Notes under the pieces: generated by a model
What the model was told of the DNA's origin: nothing
Databases searched by the model: none
The model's input: the letters and a program-made list of their open reading frames with translations, nothing else
In this document: one piece after another, positions 1-6,258 of the stretch
Layout of the letters: each line of letters starts with the position of its first letter
Numbering within the stretch: position 1 is the first letter of the stretch
Program-made: the position numbers and the translations under genes
Assembly: GCA_945906835.1 (NCBI GenBank)
Contig: CAMDRL010000060.1
Location: 1-7,825, forward strand
Length of the DNA stretch: 7,825 nucleotides
Source of the DNA: Rickettsia typhi
GTDB taxonomy: Bacteria > Pseudomonadota > Alphaproteobacteria > Rickettsiales > UBA1997
Reading direction: 5' to 3'

Positions 1-2
1 GC

Positions 3-1142
3 TACACCAAGCCAATGTTTTCTGGAACTAAAGATCAAGAAAAGTTACAGATGCTGATTAGATACATTAACTTCCAGAATCATTTTCACAAAAAAGTTTT
101 AGACAAAAATAAAAAAAGCTCATTAATCGATATTGAAAATGTTGCTTCTGACAGTAGTTTTCAATCGATTAGAGATATTTGTAAAGAATTTTCAATAGCT
201 GCTCAAATCAGTATTATTACTTCTTTTAACAATAAAGTTAATGGTGGTATTTACATTCACCAAGCTGATCAAAGAAATTGGACAGTTGATGAAATTGACT
301 TACTTGGTACAATTGCAGATCAATTCTCTCTTGCCATTGATCGTTCTGATTCCATTGAAAGAGTAATGGTTGCCAACCATGAACTTTTAGAAAAAACTCA
401 ACAGCTTAAAGAAGCTTTGAAGGAAGAAAAAAATATGCGTAAAATGCAAAGTGAATTCGTGGCTTTGGTATCGCATGAATTTAAAACTCCTCTACAAATT
501 ATTGATAGCACCAGAGAGTTGTTGGTTAGAAAAATAAAGTCTCACAATATTGTTGATGAATCCATAGATAAATCATTTGAAAGAATTAAAAGTGGTATTT
601 TAAGAATGAACGGCTTGATTCACAGTACTTTGAATTTGGCAAAAATGGAAAGTGGTAATAGTAAAATTACTGTTGAGAGGCAAATTTTCAGTTTGAAGGC
701 TTTCATTTTAGATATTGTTGAGAAAAATTCTAATTTAGCTACGAACAAGAACATTAAAGTCAATTTAAGAATAGATGACTTACCAGAAGAGTTTAACGGC
801 GATCCAAAGCTTTTAGATCATTCAATTACCAATATCATTTCCAATGCTATTAAATATTCCAAAAATGATTCTACAGTAAAGATTTTTGCTAAAACAGGTA
901 AAACAAAACTTCTTATTAAAGTTGTAGATCAGGGAATTGGAATTCCTCAAGATGATCTAAAAAATATCGGACAAAAATTCTTCCGCGCTAAAAATAGTTT
1001 GGCTGTTGCGGGAACTGGAATTGGTTTGTATTTAACAAAATATTTTATTGAATTGCATGGCGGCTCTGTTTTAATTGAAAGTGAAATCAATTTTGGCACT
1101 TCTGTTAGTGTCATACTTCCAATAGTTCCTAAAAGCCAATAA
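3..1142 (+). CDS. GAF-domain sensor histidine kinase, 5'-truncated by the window edge
   Basis: This is a soluble-looking histidine kinase that would autophosphorylate on a histidine and pass phosphate to an aspartate on a partner response regulator. The frame is open from base 3 with no in-frame stop, so the ATG at 15 may be internal and the true start outside the window. Numbering from that ATG, residues about 20-112 look like the later part of a GAF sensory domain, ending in the typical NWTVDEIDLLGTIADQ stretch. A short coiled linker (about 115-145) follows. The HisKA H-box is SHEFKTPL with H154. The HATPase domain has an N-box (N277 in NIISNAIKYS), G1 (VVDQGIGIP, 303-311), F-box (KFFRA, 321-325) and G2 (GTGIGL, 333-338). 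All catalytic boxes are intact. No membrane segment or receiver domain is visible. The ligand and partner are unknown. The next gene starts 7 bp downstream, so the two are probably co-transcribed. Confidence 0.93.
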   Translation, partial: YTKPMFSGTKDQEKLQMLIRYINFQNHFHKKVLDKNKKSSLIDIENVASDSSFQSIRDICKEFSIAAQISIITSFNNKVNGGIYIHQADQRNWTVDEIDLLGTIADQFSLAIDRSDSIERVMVANHELLEKTQQLKEALKEEKNMRKMQSEFVALVSHEFKTPLQIIDSTRELLVRKIKSHNIVDESIDKSFERIKSGILRMNGLIHSTLNLAKMESGNSKITVERQIFSLKAFILDIVEKNSNLATNKNIKVNLRIDDLPEEFNGDPKLLDHSITNIISNAIKYSKNDSTVKIFAKTGKTKLLIKVVDQGIGIPQDDLKNIGQKFFRAKNSLAVAGTGIGLYLTKYFIELHGGSVLIESEINFGTSVSVILPIVPKSQ

Positions 1143-1149
1143 TCAGTTT

Positions 1150-2292
1150 ATGAAAAAATCATTAACCTATCTTTCATCATTTTCTCTAATACTTTTTGGT
1201 GCCTTCTCCGCTCAAGCTGCCAGTAAATATTCTAGTTCATTATATGGTCAATTTCCCAATATTTCTGGTCAGGTTTTATTTGAATTAAAGGCTGATAGAA
1301 TTGATTCAGATCAGGCATCTGGAACATCTCCAAATAATGCTTACATTAACATTGAGCCAGATTTTTCATTTAATTTTACTAAAAATTGGTCAGTTAAAAC
1401 AGGTTGGAGACTTTATCCAACAAACACCATAACAACTAGAGATTCTGTTCATCCAGAAAGAACCAGAACTTTCTTTAGTGTAGATAGAGGTTTTAAACCG
1501 CAAGATACCACAATGATTGTTGAAGAGTTGAAATTAGATTATCAAGCTGATGATTTAAGATTCTTCGCTGGTAAATTTAATCCAAGTTTTGGTAAGGCTT
1601 ATACTAAAGCCAAAAGAATTGGCGTATTTGTTACTGATATTACTGAAGATTATGAATTGCGTGAAAAAATTGGGGCAGGGGTTTCTGCAGAATTAGTCAG
1701 CAGCAAAATATCCGCAAATACATTTTTTAATGATACCACAGGTTTGAGTGGCTCAATTAATGGGCGCGGTACTGAAAGCAGAGATAATGGATTAGCAGGA
1801 AATACAGGGGCTTTTTCTTCTTACACATTTACCATGGAAGGTGAAAGATTTTTTGGCATCAATAATTGGTCTTACAATGTTGGTTACAGAAAATTAGGAG
1901 TAGATACCTCAATTTCAAAAAGAGCTAACGAAACTGGATATGTTTTGGGAACTGAATATTTAATCAGAACTGGCTACAGAACTTCCGTAACACCATTTTT
2001 TGAAATGGCGAAGATTAGTAATTTTACTGGCGCCAAAGATAGAGATGCTACCTACACAACACTTGCTCTATTAGGAAAATATGGAAATTGGACTTCTAGC
2101 ATTTCAAATGTTACCAGAAATATCGATAAATACCAAGCAATAGCAAAATCAAAAGATCGCCAAGTGCAAATTTCTGCTGGCTATAAATTTGCCAATAATA
2201 TTGCCTTAGATGTTAGTAGGGCTGATATCAGAGAAGGTGTCAATACTGGTATTTTATATGGTGTAATGGCTAGTTATCTTTATAAATTTTAG
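1150..2292 (+). CDS. Secreted outer-membrane beta-barrel (porin-like) protein
   Basis: The predicted 380-aa protein begins with a classic Sec signal peptide: MKK, then a hydrophobic core (SFSLILFGAF, about 11-19), then an AQA cleavage box (21-23) giving a mature start near A24 or S25. The rest alternates polar and hydrophobic or aromatic residues, as in transmembrane beta-strands (for example FSFNFTKNWSVKTGWRLYP and LRFFAGKFNPSFG). The last residue is Phe within SYLYKF, the C-terminal signature read by the BAM assembly machinery. Length and features fit a porin or similar outer-membrane barrel of 14-18 strands; strand number and substrate cannot be told from sequence. I cannot name the family, so a porin role is inference. 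The ATG lies 7 bp after the kinase stop and has no clear Shine-Dalgarno, so it probably depends on read-through from the kinase gene. Confidence 0.85.
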   Translation: MKKSLTYLSSFSLILFGAFSAQAASKYSSSLYGQFPNISGQVLFELKADRIDSDQASGTSPNNAYINIEPDFSFNFTKNWSVKTGWRLYPTNTITTRDSVHPERTRTFFSVDRGFKPQDTTMIVEELKLDYQADDLRFFAGKFNPSFGKAYTKAKRIGVFVTDITEDYELREKIGAGVSAELVSSKISANTFFNDTTGLSGSINGRGTESRDNGLAGNTGAFSSYTFTMEGERFFGINNWSYNVGYRKLGVDTSISKRANETGYVLGTEYLIRTGYRTSVTPFFEMAKISNFTGAKDRDATYTTLALLGKYGNWTSSISNVTRNIDKYQAIAKSKDRQVQISAGYKFANNIALDVSRADIREGVNTGILYGVMASYLYKF

Positions 2293-2323
2293 TAAGTATT
2301 TTGGTTCATGAACTTAATGCTGG

Positions 2324-2342
2324 TCGGGTTTTGCAAACCCGA
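2324..2342 (+). repeat. REP-like palindrome A (8-bp stem, TGC loop)
   Basis: The perfect inverted repeat TCGGGTTT / AAACCCGA closes on a 3-nt TGC loop. It begins 31 bp after the stop of the barrel gene. Its flanks (CTGG just before the stem side, ACTT after it) match those of palindrome B read on the other strand, so the two appear to be inverted copies of one element. GC-rich feet in an otherwise very AT-rich gap are typical of REP sequences, which in other genomes are moved by REP-associated tyrosine transposases (RAYTs). No such gene lies in this window. Confidence 0.65.
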
Positions 2343-2397
2343 ACTTCTATTTGTTAAAATTTTAAATTTTATAACTTTTATAATTTTAATAAACATA

Positions 2398-2420
2398 AGT
2401 CGGCATTGCAAATGCCGACT
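2398..2420 (-). repeat. REP-like palindrome B (10-bp stem), inverted relative to A
   Basis: AGTCGGCATT / AATGCCGACT is a perfect 10-bp stem with a 3-nt loop, 25 bp beyond the ubiG stop. Read on the minus strand it aligns with palindrome A across CT.GTCGG..TTTGCAA..CCGA. The two differences inside the stem are paired: C-G in B is G-C in A, and A-T in B is T-A in A. Preserved pairing despite changed bases suggests that the folded or palindromic form matters. It may also help define the 3' end of the era-ubiG transcript. Confidence 0.65.
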
Positions 2421-2445
2421 AGTATTGGGGTTATTCGTTACAAGT

Positions 2446-3183
2446 TCAGACTCTCTTCCCAAAAACCATCGCATAATTAACATCTAAATCCTTAATATCT
2501 CTTTTCCACTCATCCTTTAATAAATTGTAACTAAATCCCGATGTCTCAAGTAAATCAAGTTTATAGATACCAGCATAAGAATTTATTTCTGAAGGTTTAA
2601 GAAATTTTTTCCAATTATGAGTGCCGGCAGGGAGCCATCTTAAAACATATTCCGCAGCAAATTTGGCAAGTAATAAAGATTTTGCGGTGCGGTTTAAAGT
2701 GGCAATAAAAAGCAATCCATTTGGTTTTACAAGTTCAGCGCAGCTTTTAACAAATTCTTCAACATCAGCCACATGCTCAATAATTTCAAGGGCTAAAACC
2801 ACATCATATTTTTCATTTTTTTGAGCTAATTCTTCAGATGAAATTGCCTGATAATTAATTTTAAGATTTGATTTTTCAGCGTGAATTTTAGCAACCTGAA
2901 TATTTTTTTCTGAAGCATCAATTCCCGTAACTTCAGCTTTCATTTTTGCGAAAGGCTCTGAAATCAAGCCACCGCCGCAGCCAACATCAAGAATTTTTAA
3001 GTTTTCAAAAGGGGTAATAGAAGTTTTTTCTAAATTAAAATGTTCAATAATTTTTTCTCTAATGTAAGAAATTCTAATTGGGTTGAACTTGTGTAAAGGC
3101 TTGAATTTGCCGCTTTCATTCCACCATTCATCAGCTATTGCAGAGAATTTTTCAACTTCTTTTAAATCTATTGTTGAGGTCAT
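2446..3183 (-). CDS. ubiG: Ubiquinone biosynthesis O-methyltransferase
   Basis: UbiG is a SAM-dependent methyltransferase that performs both O-methylation steps in ubiquinone synthesis and works at the membrane with the other Ubi enzymes. The 245-aa length is normal for the family. The N-terminus, with EVEKFSAIADEWWNESGKFKPLH (about 9-31; FSAIADEWW is the key part), is diagnostic. SAM-binding motif I is LDVGCGGG (65-72), followed by the acidic GIDAS (87-91). ALEIIEHVAD (131-140) is the motif containing the post-II acidic and histidine residues, and the C-terminal part carries RWLPAGTHNWKKF (182-194) and LDVNYA (233-238), both typical of UbiG. Its ATG overlaps the era stop as ATGA (4 nt) and no Shine-Dalgarno is visible, so translation is probably coupled to era. 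The last residues, FGKRV, run close to the REP-bearing gap; whether the native C-terminus was altered there is uncertain. Confidence 0.95.
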   Translation of the reverse strand: MTSTIDLKEVEKFSAIADEWWNESGKFKPLHKFNPIRISYIREKIIEHFNLEKTSITPFENLKILDVGCGGGLISEPFAKMKAEVTGIDASEKNIQVAKIHAEKSNLKINYQAISSEELAQKNEKYDVVLALEIIEHVADVEEFVKSCAELVKPNGLLFIATLNRTAKSLLLAKFAAEYVLRWLPAGTHNWKKFLKPSEINSYAGIYKLDLLETSGFSYNLLKDEWKRDIKDLDVNYAMVFGKRV

Positions 3184-4256
3184 TTTTTACTAATTTTTTT
3201 ATTTACTTTCTGATTTGGTATTTTTTCTACATCCATCATTTCATAATTTCCACTATCATTCATCCAATTTGCTTTAACTTTTACAAAAAGAAAAAGATGA
3301 ACGGTGGCGCCAGCAATATCGCCAATATCACGGCGCGCTTCCGCACTAACTTCTCTAATTCTTTCGCCTCTTTTACCAAGAATAATAGCTTTTTGGCTAT
3401 CTCTAACGATAAAAATTGTTTGATGAATTTTTATTTCACTATTACGCAAAACTTCATAAGAATCAGTTTTAACAGTAAGGCTGTAAGGTATCTCATTCTC
3501 AAGTTTAGCAAATAATTTTTCACGAGTAATTTCTGAAGCAATGAAACGCATTGGCGCATCAGTAATTTGCTCTTCATCATAAATCCAAGGCGAAGCAGGG
3601 CATTTGGTGCATAGAAATTTCTTAAGATCGGCAACGCCATCGTTACTTTGCGCTGAAATCATAAAAATATTACTTAATTCCATCTGCGATAATTGTGCGA
3701 TTATTTCAAGCAATTTGCTTTTTTTAACCAAGTCAATTTTGTTGATAATGATGGTTAAATCAGAATTTTCTTTTTTTAAATCTTGTAAAATTTGAGTATT
3801 TTGTTTGTTTAAACCAAGTGAAGCATCAATTAAAAAACAAACATGATTAGCTTCGCGAAGACCTTGCCAAGCGGATTTAACAATAATTCTCTCTAAAATT
3901 TTATCATCACGAGGAATAAAAATTCCCGGCGTATCAAGAATGATAAGTTGAGTATCTCCCTCAATAACAATGGCTTTAATACTGTTGCGTGTAGTTTGTG
4001 GCTTCGCTGAAACTATAGTTAACTTCTGTCCAAGAAGCGCATTAGTAAGTGTAGACTTCCCAGCATTAGGCGCACCCACTAAAGCAACAGTTCCACACTT
4101 TTGCGCTGTTGTAAGTCCTCTTTGACAATTTGATTCAGCAAATTGCAACTCATTCCTTTTAAAAATAAGTGGTTTATGAGTAAAAAAAGGCAGGGAGCCG
4201 CTGGAAGCGGCAGAAGGTTGATTTAACTCAACTTTATTATTAACATCTACAGCCAT
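3180..4256 (-). CDS. era: GTPase Era, 30S ribosomal subunit maturation factor, with long N-terminal extension
   Basis: Era is an essential GTPase that binds the 3' end of 16S rRNA and checks 30S assembly. Numbered from a TTG one codon upstream, the boxes are G1 GAPNAGKS (62-69), G2 around QTTR (88-91), G3 DTPG (109-112), G4 NKID (173-176) and G5 SAQ (202-204). A C-terminal KH domain carries ILGKRGERI with its GxxG at 295-298. I choose the ATG at 4256 (358 aa): AAGGAGGT stands 6 nt before it, and it overlaps the upstream stop as TGATG. The in-frame TTG at 4259 lies within that stop and is poorly placed. Era is usually near 300 aa; here about 54 residues precede the G domain (normally only a handful) and the tail is Lys-rich (KVNKKISKK). 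The extension is low-complexity at first (PSAASSGS), and I recognise no domain in it. It sits between the DAHP synthase gene and ubiG, not beside rnc or recO. Confidence 0.95.
   Translation of the reverse strand: MAVDVNNKVELNQPSAASSGSLPFFTHKPLIFKRNELQFAESNCQRGLTTAQKCGTVALVGAPNAGKSTLTNALLGQKLTIVSAKPQTTRNSIKAIVIEGDTQLIILDTPGIFIPRDDKILERIIVKSAWQGLREANHVCFLIDASLGLNKQNTQILQDLKKENSDLTIIINKIDLVKKSKLLEIIAQLSQMELSNIFMISAQSNDGVADLKKFLCTKCPASPWIYDEEQITDAPMRFIASEITREKLFAKLENEIPYSLTVKTDSYEVLRNSEIKIHQTIFIVRDSQKAIILGKRGERIREVSAEARRDIGDIAGATVHLFLFVKVKANWMNDSGNYEMMDVEKIPNQKVNKKISKK
4197..4211 (-). repeat. Palindrome within the era N-terminal extension
   Basis: GCCGCT / AGCGGC forms a perfect 6-bp GC-rich stem with a 3-nt loop (TCC as read in the mRNA), inside codons for the PSAASSGS stretch of Era. 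It lies about 45 nt into the reading frame. A run of six to seven T follows, but about 9 nt after the stem, so it is not a standard intrinsic terminator. It may be chance, a translation-modulating hairpin, or the trace of an inserted palindromic repeat. Confidence 0.4.
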
Positions 4257-5608
4257 CAAGCCACCTCCTTTTGCAAATCTTGAGCAATCATAAATGCCAA
4301 TTCAACACTTTGCGAAGAATTCAACCTCGGGTCACAATGAGTGTGATAACGATCTTCCAAATTAATTTCAGAAATTTGCTGATTACCACCCAAACATTCA
4401 GTAACATTCTGACCTGTCATTTCAAAATGCACACCGCCAGCGTAAGTTCCAGCAGAGCGATGAACTCTAAAGAATGATTTTATTTCACTTAAAATATCGT
4501 CAAATTTACGAGTTTTATAACCATTTGAAGATTTAATTGTATTGCCATGCATGGGGTCACAAGACCAAACCACGCTTTTTCCTGATTGCTTAACTGCTTC
4601 AACTAAAGGAGGAAGTAATTGTTCAACCTTAGCTGCACCCATACGAGAAATCAGTGTGATTCTACCTTCTTCATTTTCTGGATTTAACACATCTAAAAGT
4701 CTCAATAAATCATCTTTTGAAATTGATGGGCCAACTTTAAAAGCAATTGGGTTAGAAATTCCACGCATGAATTCAACGTGAGCTTCATTGGGGTTGCGAG
4801 TTCTATCTCCAATCCACAACATGTGAGCGCTTAAATCATAAAACTTATTATTGTCTTTATTCTTGCGAGTAAAAGCCTCTTCATAATTCAAAAGTAAAGC
4901 TTCATGAGAAGTGAAAAAGCTTGCTGTGGTAAGTTGTGGAAGTGTTGCTGAATCAAGTCCGCAAGATTTCATAAAAGCTAAAATTTCATTAACTTTTGTT
5001 ATAACTTCTTCGGTATTTTTTTTACTATTCAAGCTATGAGCAAATTCTTCATTCCATTTATTAACTTTTTGCAAATTACCATAACCGCCAAGAGCAAGGC
5101 AGCGCAAGTAATTTAAAGATGCAGCAGAATAAAAATAAGAATCAATCAGTTTTTTTGGATCAGAAATTCTAGAATTTTTTTCAAAGGCAATCGAGTTAAT
5201 AATATCGCCGCGATAGCTTGGCAAAGTAACGCCATCAATAGTTTCATTATCATCAGATCTTGGTTTAGCATATTGCCCAGCAATTCTTCCAACCTTAACG
5301 ATTGGCTTATTCAAGCCATACATTAAAGCAATGGTCATTTGCATTACGGTGCGGAAGAAGTTTTTTAAGTTATCATGAGAAAATTCAGTAAAGCTTTCAG
5401 CACAATCGCCACCTTGCAACAAGAAGGCTCTGCCATTTGCCACTGAAGCCAATTCAGCTTTTAACTTTTCAATTTCATCATAAGAAACTAATGGTGGAAA
5501 TGAAGCCAGTGTTGCTTCAGCTTGCTTTAAAGCAGATAAATCTTGATAAGTTGGCTGCTGCTTAATATAAAAATTTCTCCAAGAATTAGCTGCCCAAGTT
5601 TTTGTCAT
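4256..5608 (-). CDS. Class II (plant-type) 3-deoxy-D-arabino-heptulosonate 7-phosphate synthase
   Basis: This enzyme condenses phosphoenolpyruvate and erythrose 4-phosphate into DAHP, the first committed step of the shikimate pathway to aromatic amino acids, folate and related compounds. The 450-aa protein is full length for the class II family, starting with the usual TWAANSWR. Metal ligands are clear: C69 in QGGDCAESF, H354 in CDPMHGNT, E396 in GVHFEMTGQNVTECLGG and D426 in HCDPRLN. Their spacing matches that of the Mycobacterium tuberculosis enzyme (Cys87, His369, Glu411, Asp441). Substrate-binding stretches KVGRIAGQYAKPRS (105-118), FKVGPS (290-295) and ISRMGA (320-325) are intact. It lacks the extra N-terminal part linked to allostery in some actinobacterial members, so feedback control is uncertain. 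It heads the operon with era and ubiG. The ATG at 5608 has no obvious Shine-Dalgarno but is supported by the conserved N-terminus. Genes of this family go by several symbols (aroF, aroG, aroH), so none is given. Confidence 0.96.
   Translation of the reverse strand: MTKTWAANSWRNFYIKQQPTYQDLSALKQAEATLASFPPLVSYDEIEKLKAELASVANGRAFLLQGGDCAESFTEFSHDNLKNFFRTVMQMTIALMYGLNKPIVKVGRIAGQYAKPRSDDNETIDGVTLPSYRGDIINSIAFEKNSRISDPKKLIDSYFYSAASLNYLRCLALGGYGNLQKVNKWNEEFAHSLNSKKNTEEVITKVNEILAFMKSCGLDSATLPQLTTASFFTSHEALLLNYEEAFTRKNKDNNKFYDLSAHMLWIGDRTRNPNEAHVEFMRGISNPIAFKVGPSISKDDLLRLLDVLNPENEEGRITLISRMGAAKVEQLLPPLVEAVKQSGKSVVWSCDPMHGNTIKSSNGYKTRKFDDILSEIKSFFRVHRSAGTYAGGVHFEMTGQNVTECLGGNQQISEINLEDRYHTHCDPRLNSSQSVELAFMIAQDLQKEVA
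4258..4269 (-). promoter_or_regulatory. Strong Shine-Dalgarno for era inside the end of the DAHP synthase gene
   Basis: The mRNA reads AAAAGGAGGTGGCTTGATG, with AAGGAGGT 6 nt before the ATG at 4256. This is nearly the full anti-Shine-Dalgarno complement, in codons for Lys-Glu-Val of the preceding protein. It is much stronger than any other ribosome binding site in the window and decides the era start in favour of ATG over the adjacent TTG. Confidence 0.85.
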
Positions 5609-5669
5609 ATTTGTAAAAATTTGATTGTGTAAAAAATATGCTTATTTTATAATGAAGCACAGCTCTCTA

Positions 5670-5690
5670 AGCTCTTTTAACAAAGAAGCT
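5670..5690 (-). promoter_or_regulatory. Possible leader hairpin upstream of the DAHP synthase gene
   Basis: AGCTTCTTT pairs with AAAGAGCT (mRNA sense) as an 8-bp stem with one bulged base and a 4-nt loop. A third AGCT at 5661-5664 could form a short competing stem with 5670-5673. This lies in the predicted 5' untranslated region of a gene whose product is often feedback-regulated. No leader peptide rich in Phe, Tyr or Trp and no U-tract follow, so an attenuator role is only a possibility. Confidence 0.25.
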
Positions 5691-5714
5691 CCTAGAAAAA
5701 ATTTATATTCAGCA

Positions 5715-5743
5715 ATTATCAAGTCGCTTAAGCTCAATGTCAA
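5715..5743 (-). promoter_or_regulatory. Sigma-70-type promoter for the DAHP synthase-era-ubiG operon
   Basis: On the minus strand a perfect -35 TTGACA (5738-5743) is followed after exactly 17 bp by GATAAT (5715-5720), matching five of six bases of the -10 consensus. Transcription would start near 5708, giving a leader of about 100 nt before the ATG at 5608. Even allowing for AT-rich background, a six-of-six -35 with ideal spacing is unlikely to be chance, and its orientation and place fit the operon. Confidence 0.7.
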
Positions 5744-5758
5744 TTAAAGTGTTAAAGC

Positions 5759-5800
5759 TTGTTTATAGAAATTGATTTAAATATTACATCACTAAATTAT
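5759..5800 (+). promoter_or_regulatory. Weak candidate promoter(s) for the response regulator gene
   Basis: Two overlapping possibilities exist: TTGTTT (5759-5764) with 17 bp to TATTAC (5782-5787), or TTGATT (5772-5777) with 17 bp to AATTAT (5795-5800). Each -10 matches four of six consensus bases. The second would start transcription within a few bases of the ATG at 5811, giving a nearly leaderless mRNA, which fits the lack of a Shine-Dalgarno. In such AT-rich DNA both may be chance. Confidence 0.25.
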
Positions 5801-5810
5801 CCTACAGTCT

Positions 5811-6203
5811 ATGTCATCACCAATTAAAGTTGCAATTATAGAAGATGATCCGTGCAATCAAAAGTATTTTGAGATGCTAATTGAAAAAATGGAATATCAA
5901 GCAATTAAGCTTTATAATCCATCTTCAGCAATTGAAGATCTTGTAAGAGAAAATCCTCATGTTGTTTTGCTTGATATAAAGCTGTCTCCAGAAATTTCTG
6001 GAACTGAGATTGCGCAATCTATGAAGAAGCACGATTCTCTAAAAAACATTCCTATTATTGTGGTCAGTGCTTTTGCACTTAAAGATGAAGTTAGAGAAAT
6101 TATGGTAAAGACTCAATGTAATGATTATATCACAAAACCATTTTTGATGGATAGGTTGATGGATTCAATAAATGAGCAGCTTTATAATTTTTATGGTAAC
6201 TAG
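5811..6203 (+). CDS. Single-domain response regulator, DivK/CheY type
   Basis: The 130-aa protein is a stand-alone receiver domain with no output domain. The acidic pocket is E11, D12, D13 (AIIEDDPCN), the phospho-acceptor is D55 in VVLLDIKLSPEISG, the switch Ser is S86 in VVSAFALKDE, and the conserved Lys is K109 in ITKPF. The EISGTE and SAFALK stretches resemble alphaproteobacterial DivK (which has EISGLE and TAFAMK at the same places), a cell-cycle regulator that acts by binding kinases such as DivJ, PleC or DivL. Orthology is inference; the C-terminal helix and tail (LYNFYGN) differ, and a role as a generic phospho-relay shuttle is equally possible. The ATG at 5811 has no Shine-Dalgarno. 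The gene is followed after 55 bp by the hydrolase-like gene on the same strand, with no convincing terminator between them. Confidence 0.9.
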   Translation: MSSPIKVAIIEDDPCNQKYFEMLIEKMEYQAIKLYNPSSAIEDLVRENPHVVLLDIKLSPEISGTEIAQSMKKHDSLKNIPIIVVSAFALKDEVREIMVKTQCNDYITKPFLMDRLMDSINEQLYNFYGN

Positions 6204-6258
6204 AAACTTTTCCATGAGAAAAAATTTCTTAACTAATCAATAATATCCTAAATCAAGA

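Larger units (their letters stand above)
2293..2445. other. Convergent intergenic region carrying an inverted REP pair
   Basis: This 153-bp gap separates the plus-strand barrel gene from the minus-strand ubiG. It holds two perfect short hairpins (2324-2342 and 2398-2420) flanking an extremely AT-rich spacer, 2345-2397, with only 4 G or C in 53 bases. No believable gene is present: the short minus-strand reading frame across it has no supporting features. Neither hairpin is followed by a proper U-tract on either strand, so these are not textbook intrinsic terminators. Their position between converging genes would still allow a role in stopping transcription or protecting mRNA 3' ends. Confidence 0.6.
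5609..5810. other. Divergent intergenic region between the DAHP synthase and response regulator genes
   Basis: These 202 bp separate two genes transcribed away from each other. They contain a strong minus-strand promoter with about 100 nt of untranslated leader, and a weaker candidate promoter for the plus-strand response regulator. No small reading frame or RNA gene was recognised. A full CtrA box (TTAA, 7 bp, TTAA) was not found; one pair of TTAA half-sites occurs near 5744-5755 with only 4 bp between them. Confidence 0.6.

Noticed and set aside
2324..2420. The two hairpins as ordinary Rho-independent terminators
   Set aside because: Neither is followed by a clear U-tract on either strand, and their shared core in inverted orientation fits a REP pair better; some terminating effect is still possible.
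2289..2483. Small minus-strand reading frame across the intergenic gap
   Set aside because: It overlaps the end of ubiG in another frame, runs through both palindromes and the AT-only spacer, and shows no domain or ribosome binding site.
2626..2636. GGCAGGGAGCC shared between ubiG and the era extension (4189-4199) as a dispersed repeat
   Set aside because: The match is only 11 nt, and in ubiG it encodes the conserved WLPAG motif, so chance and codon constraint explain it.
4189..4211. Intrinsic terminator inside era
   Set aside because: The hairpin is followed by its T-run only after about 9 nt, and the reading frame continues through an intact GTPase and KH domain.
4257..4259. TTG as the start codon of era
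   Set aside because: The TTG lies within the preceding stop and only 3 nt from the Shine-Dalgarno, while the adjacent ATG has ideal 6-nt spacing and a typical TGATG junction.
5744..5755. CtrA binding site upstream of the DivK-like gene
   Set aside because: Two TTAA half-sites are present but only 4 bp apart, not the 7 bp of the full CtrA box, and TTAA is frequent in AT-rich DNA.
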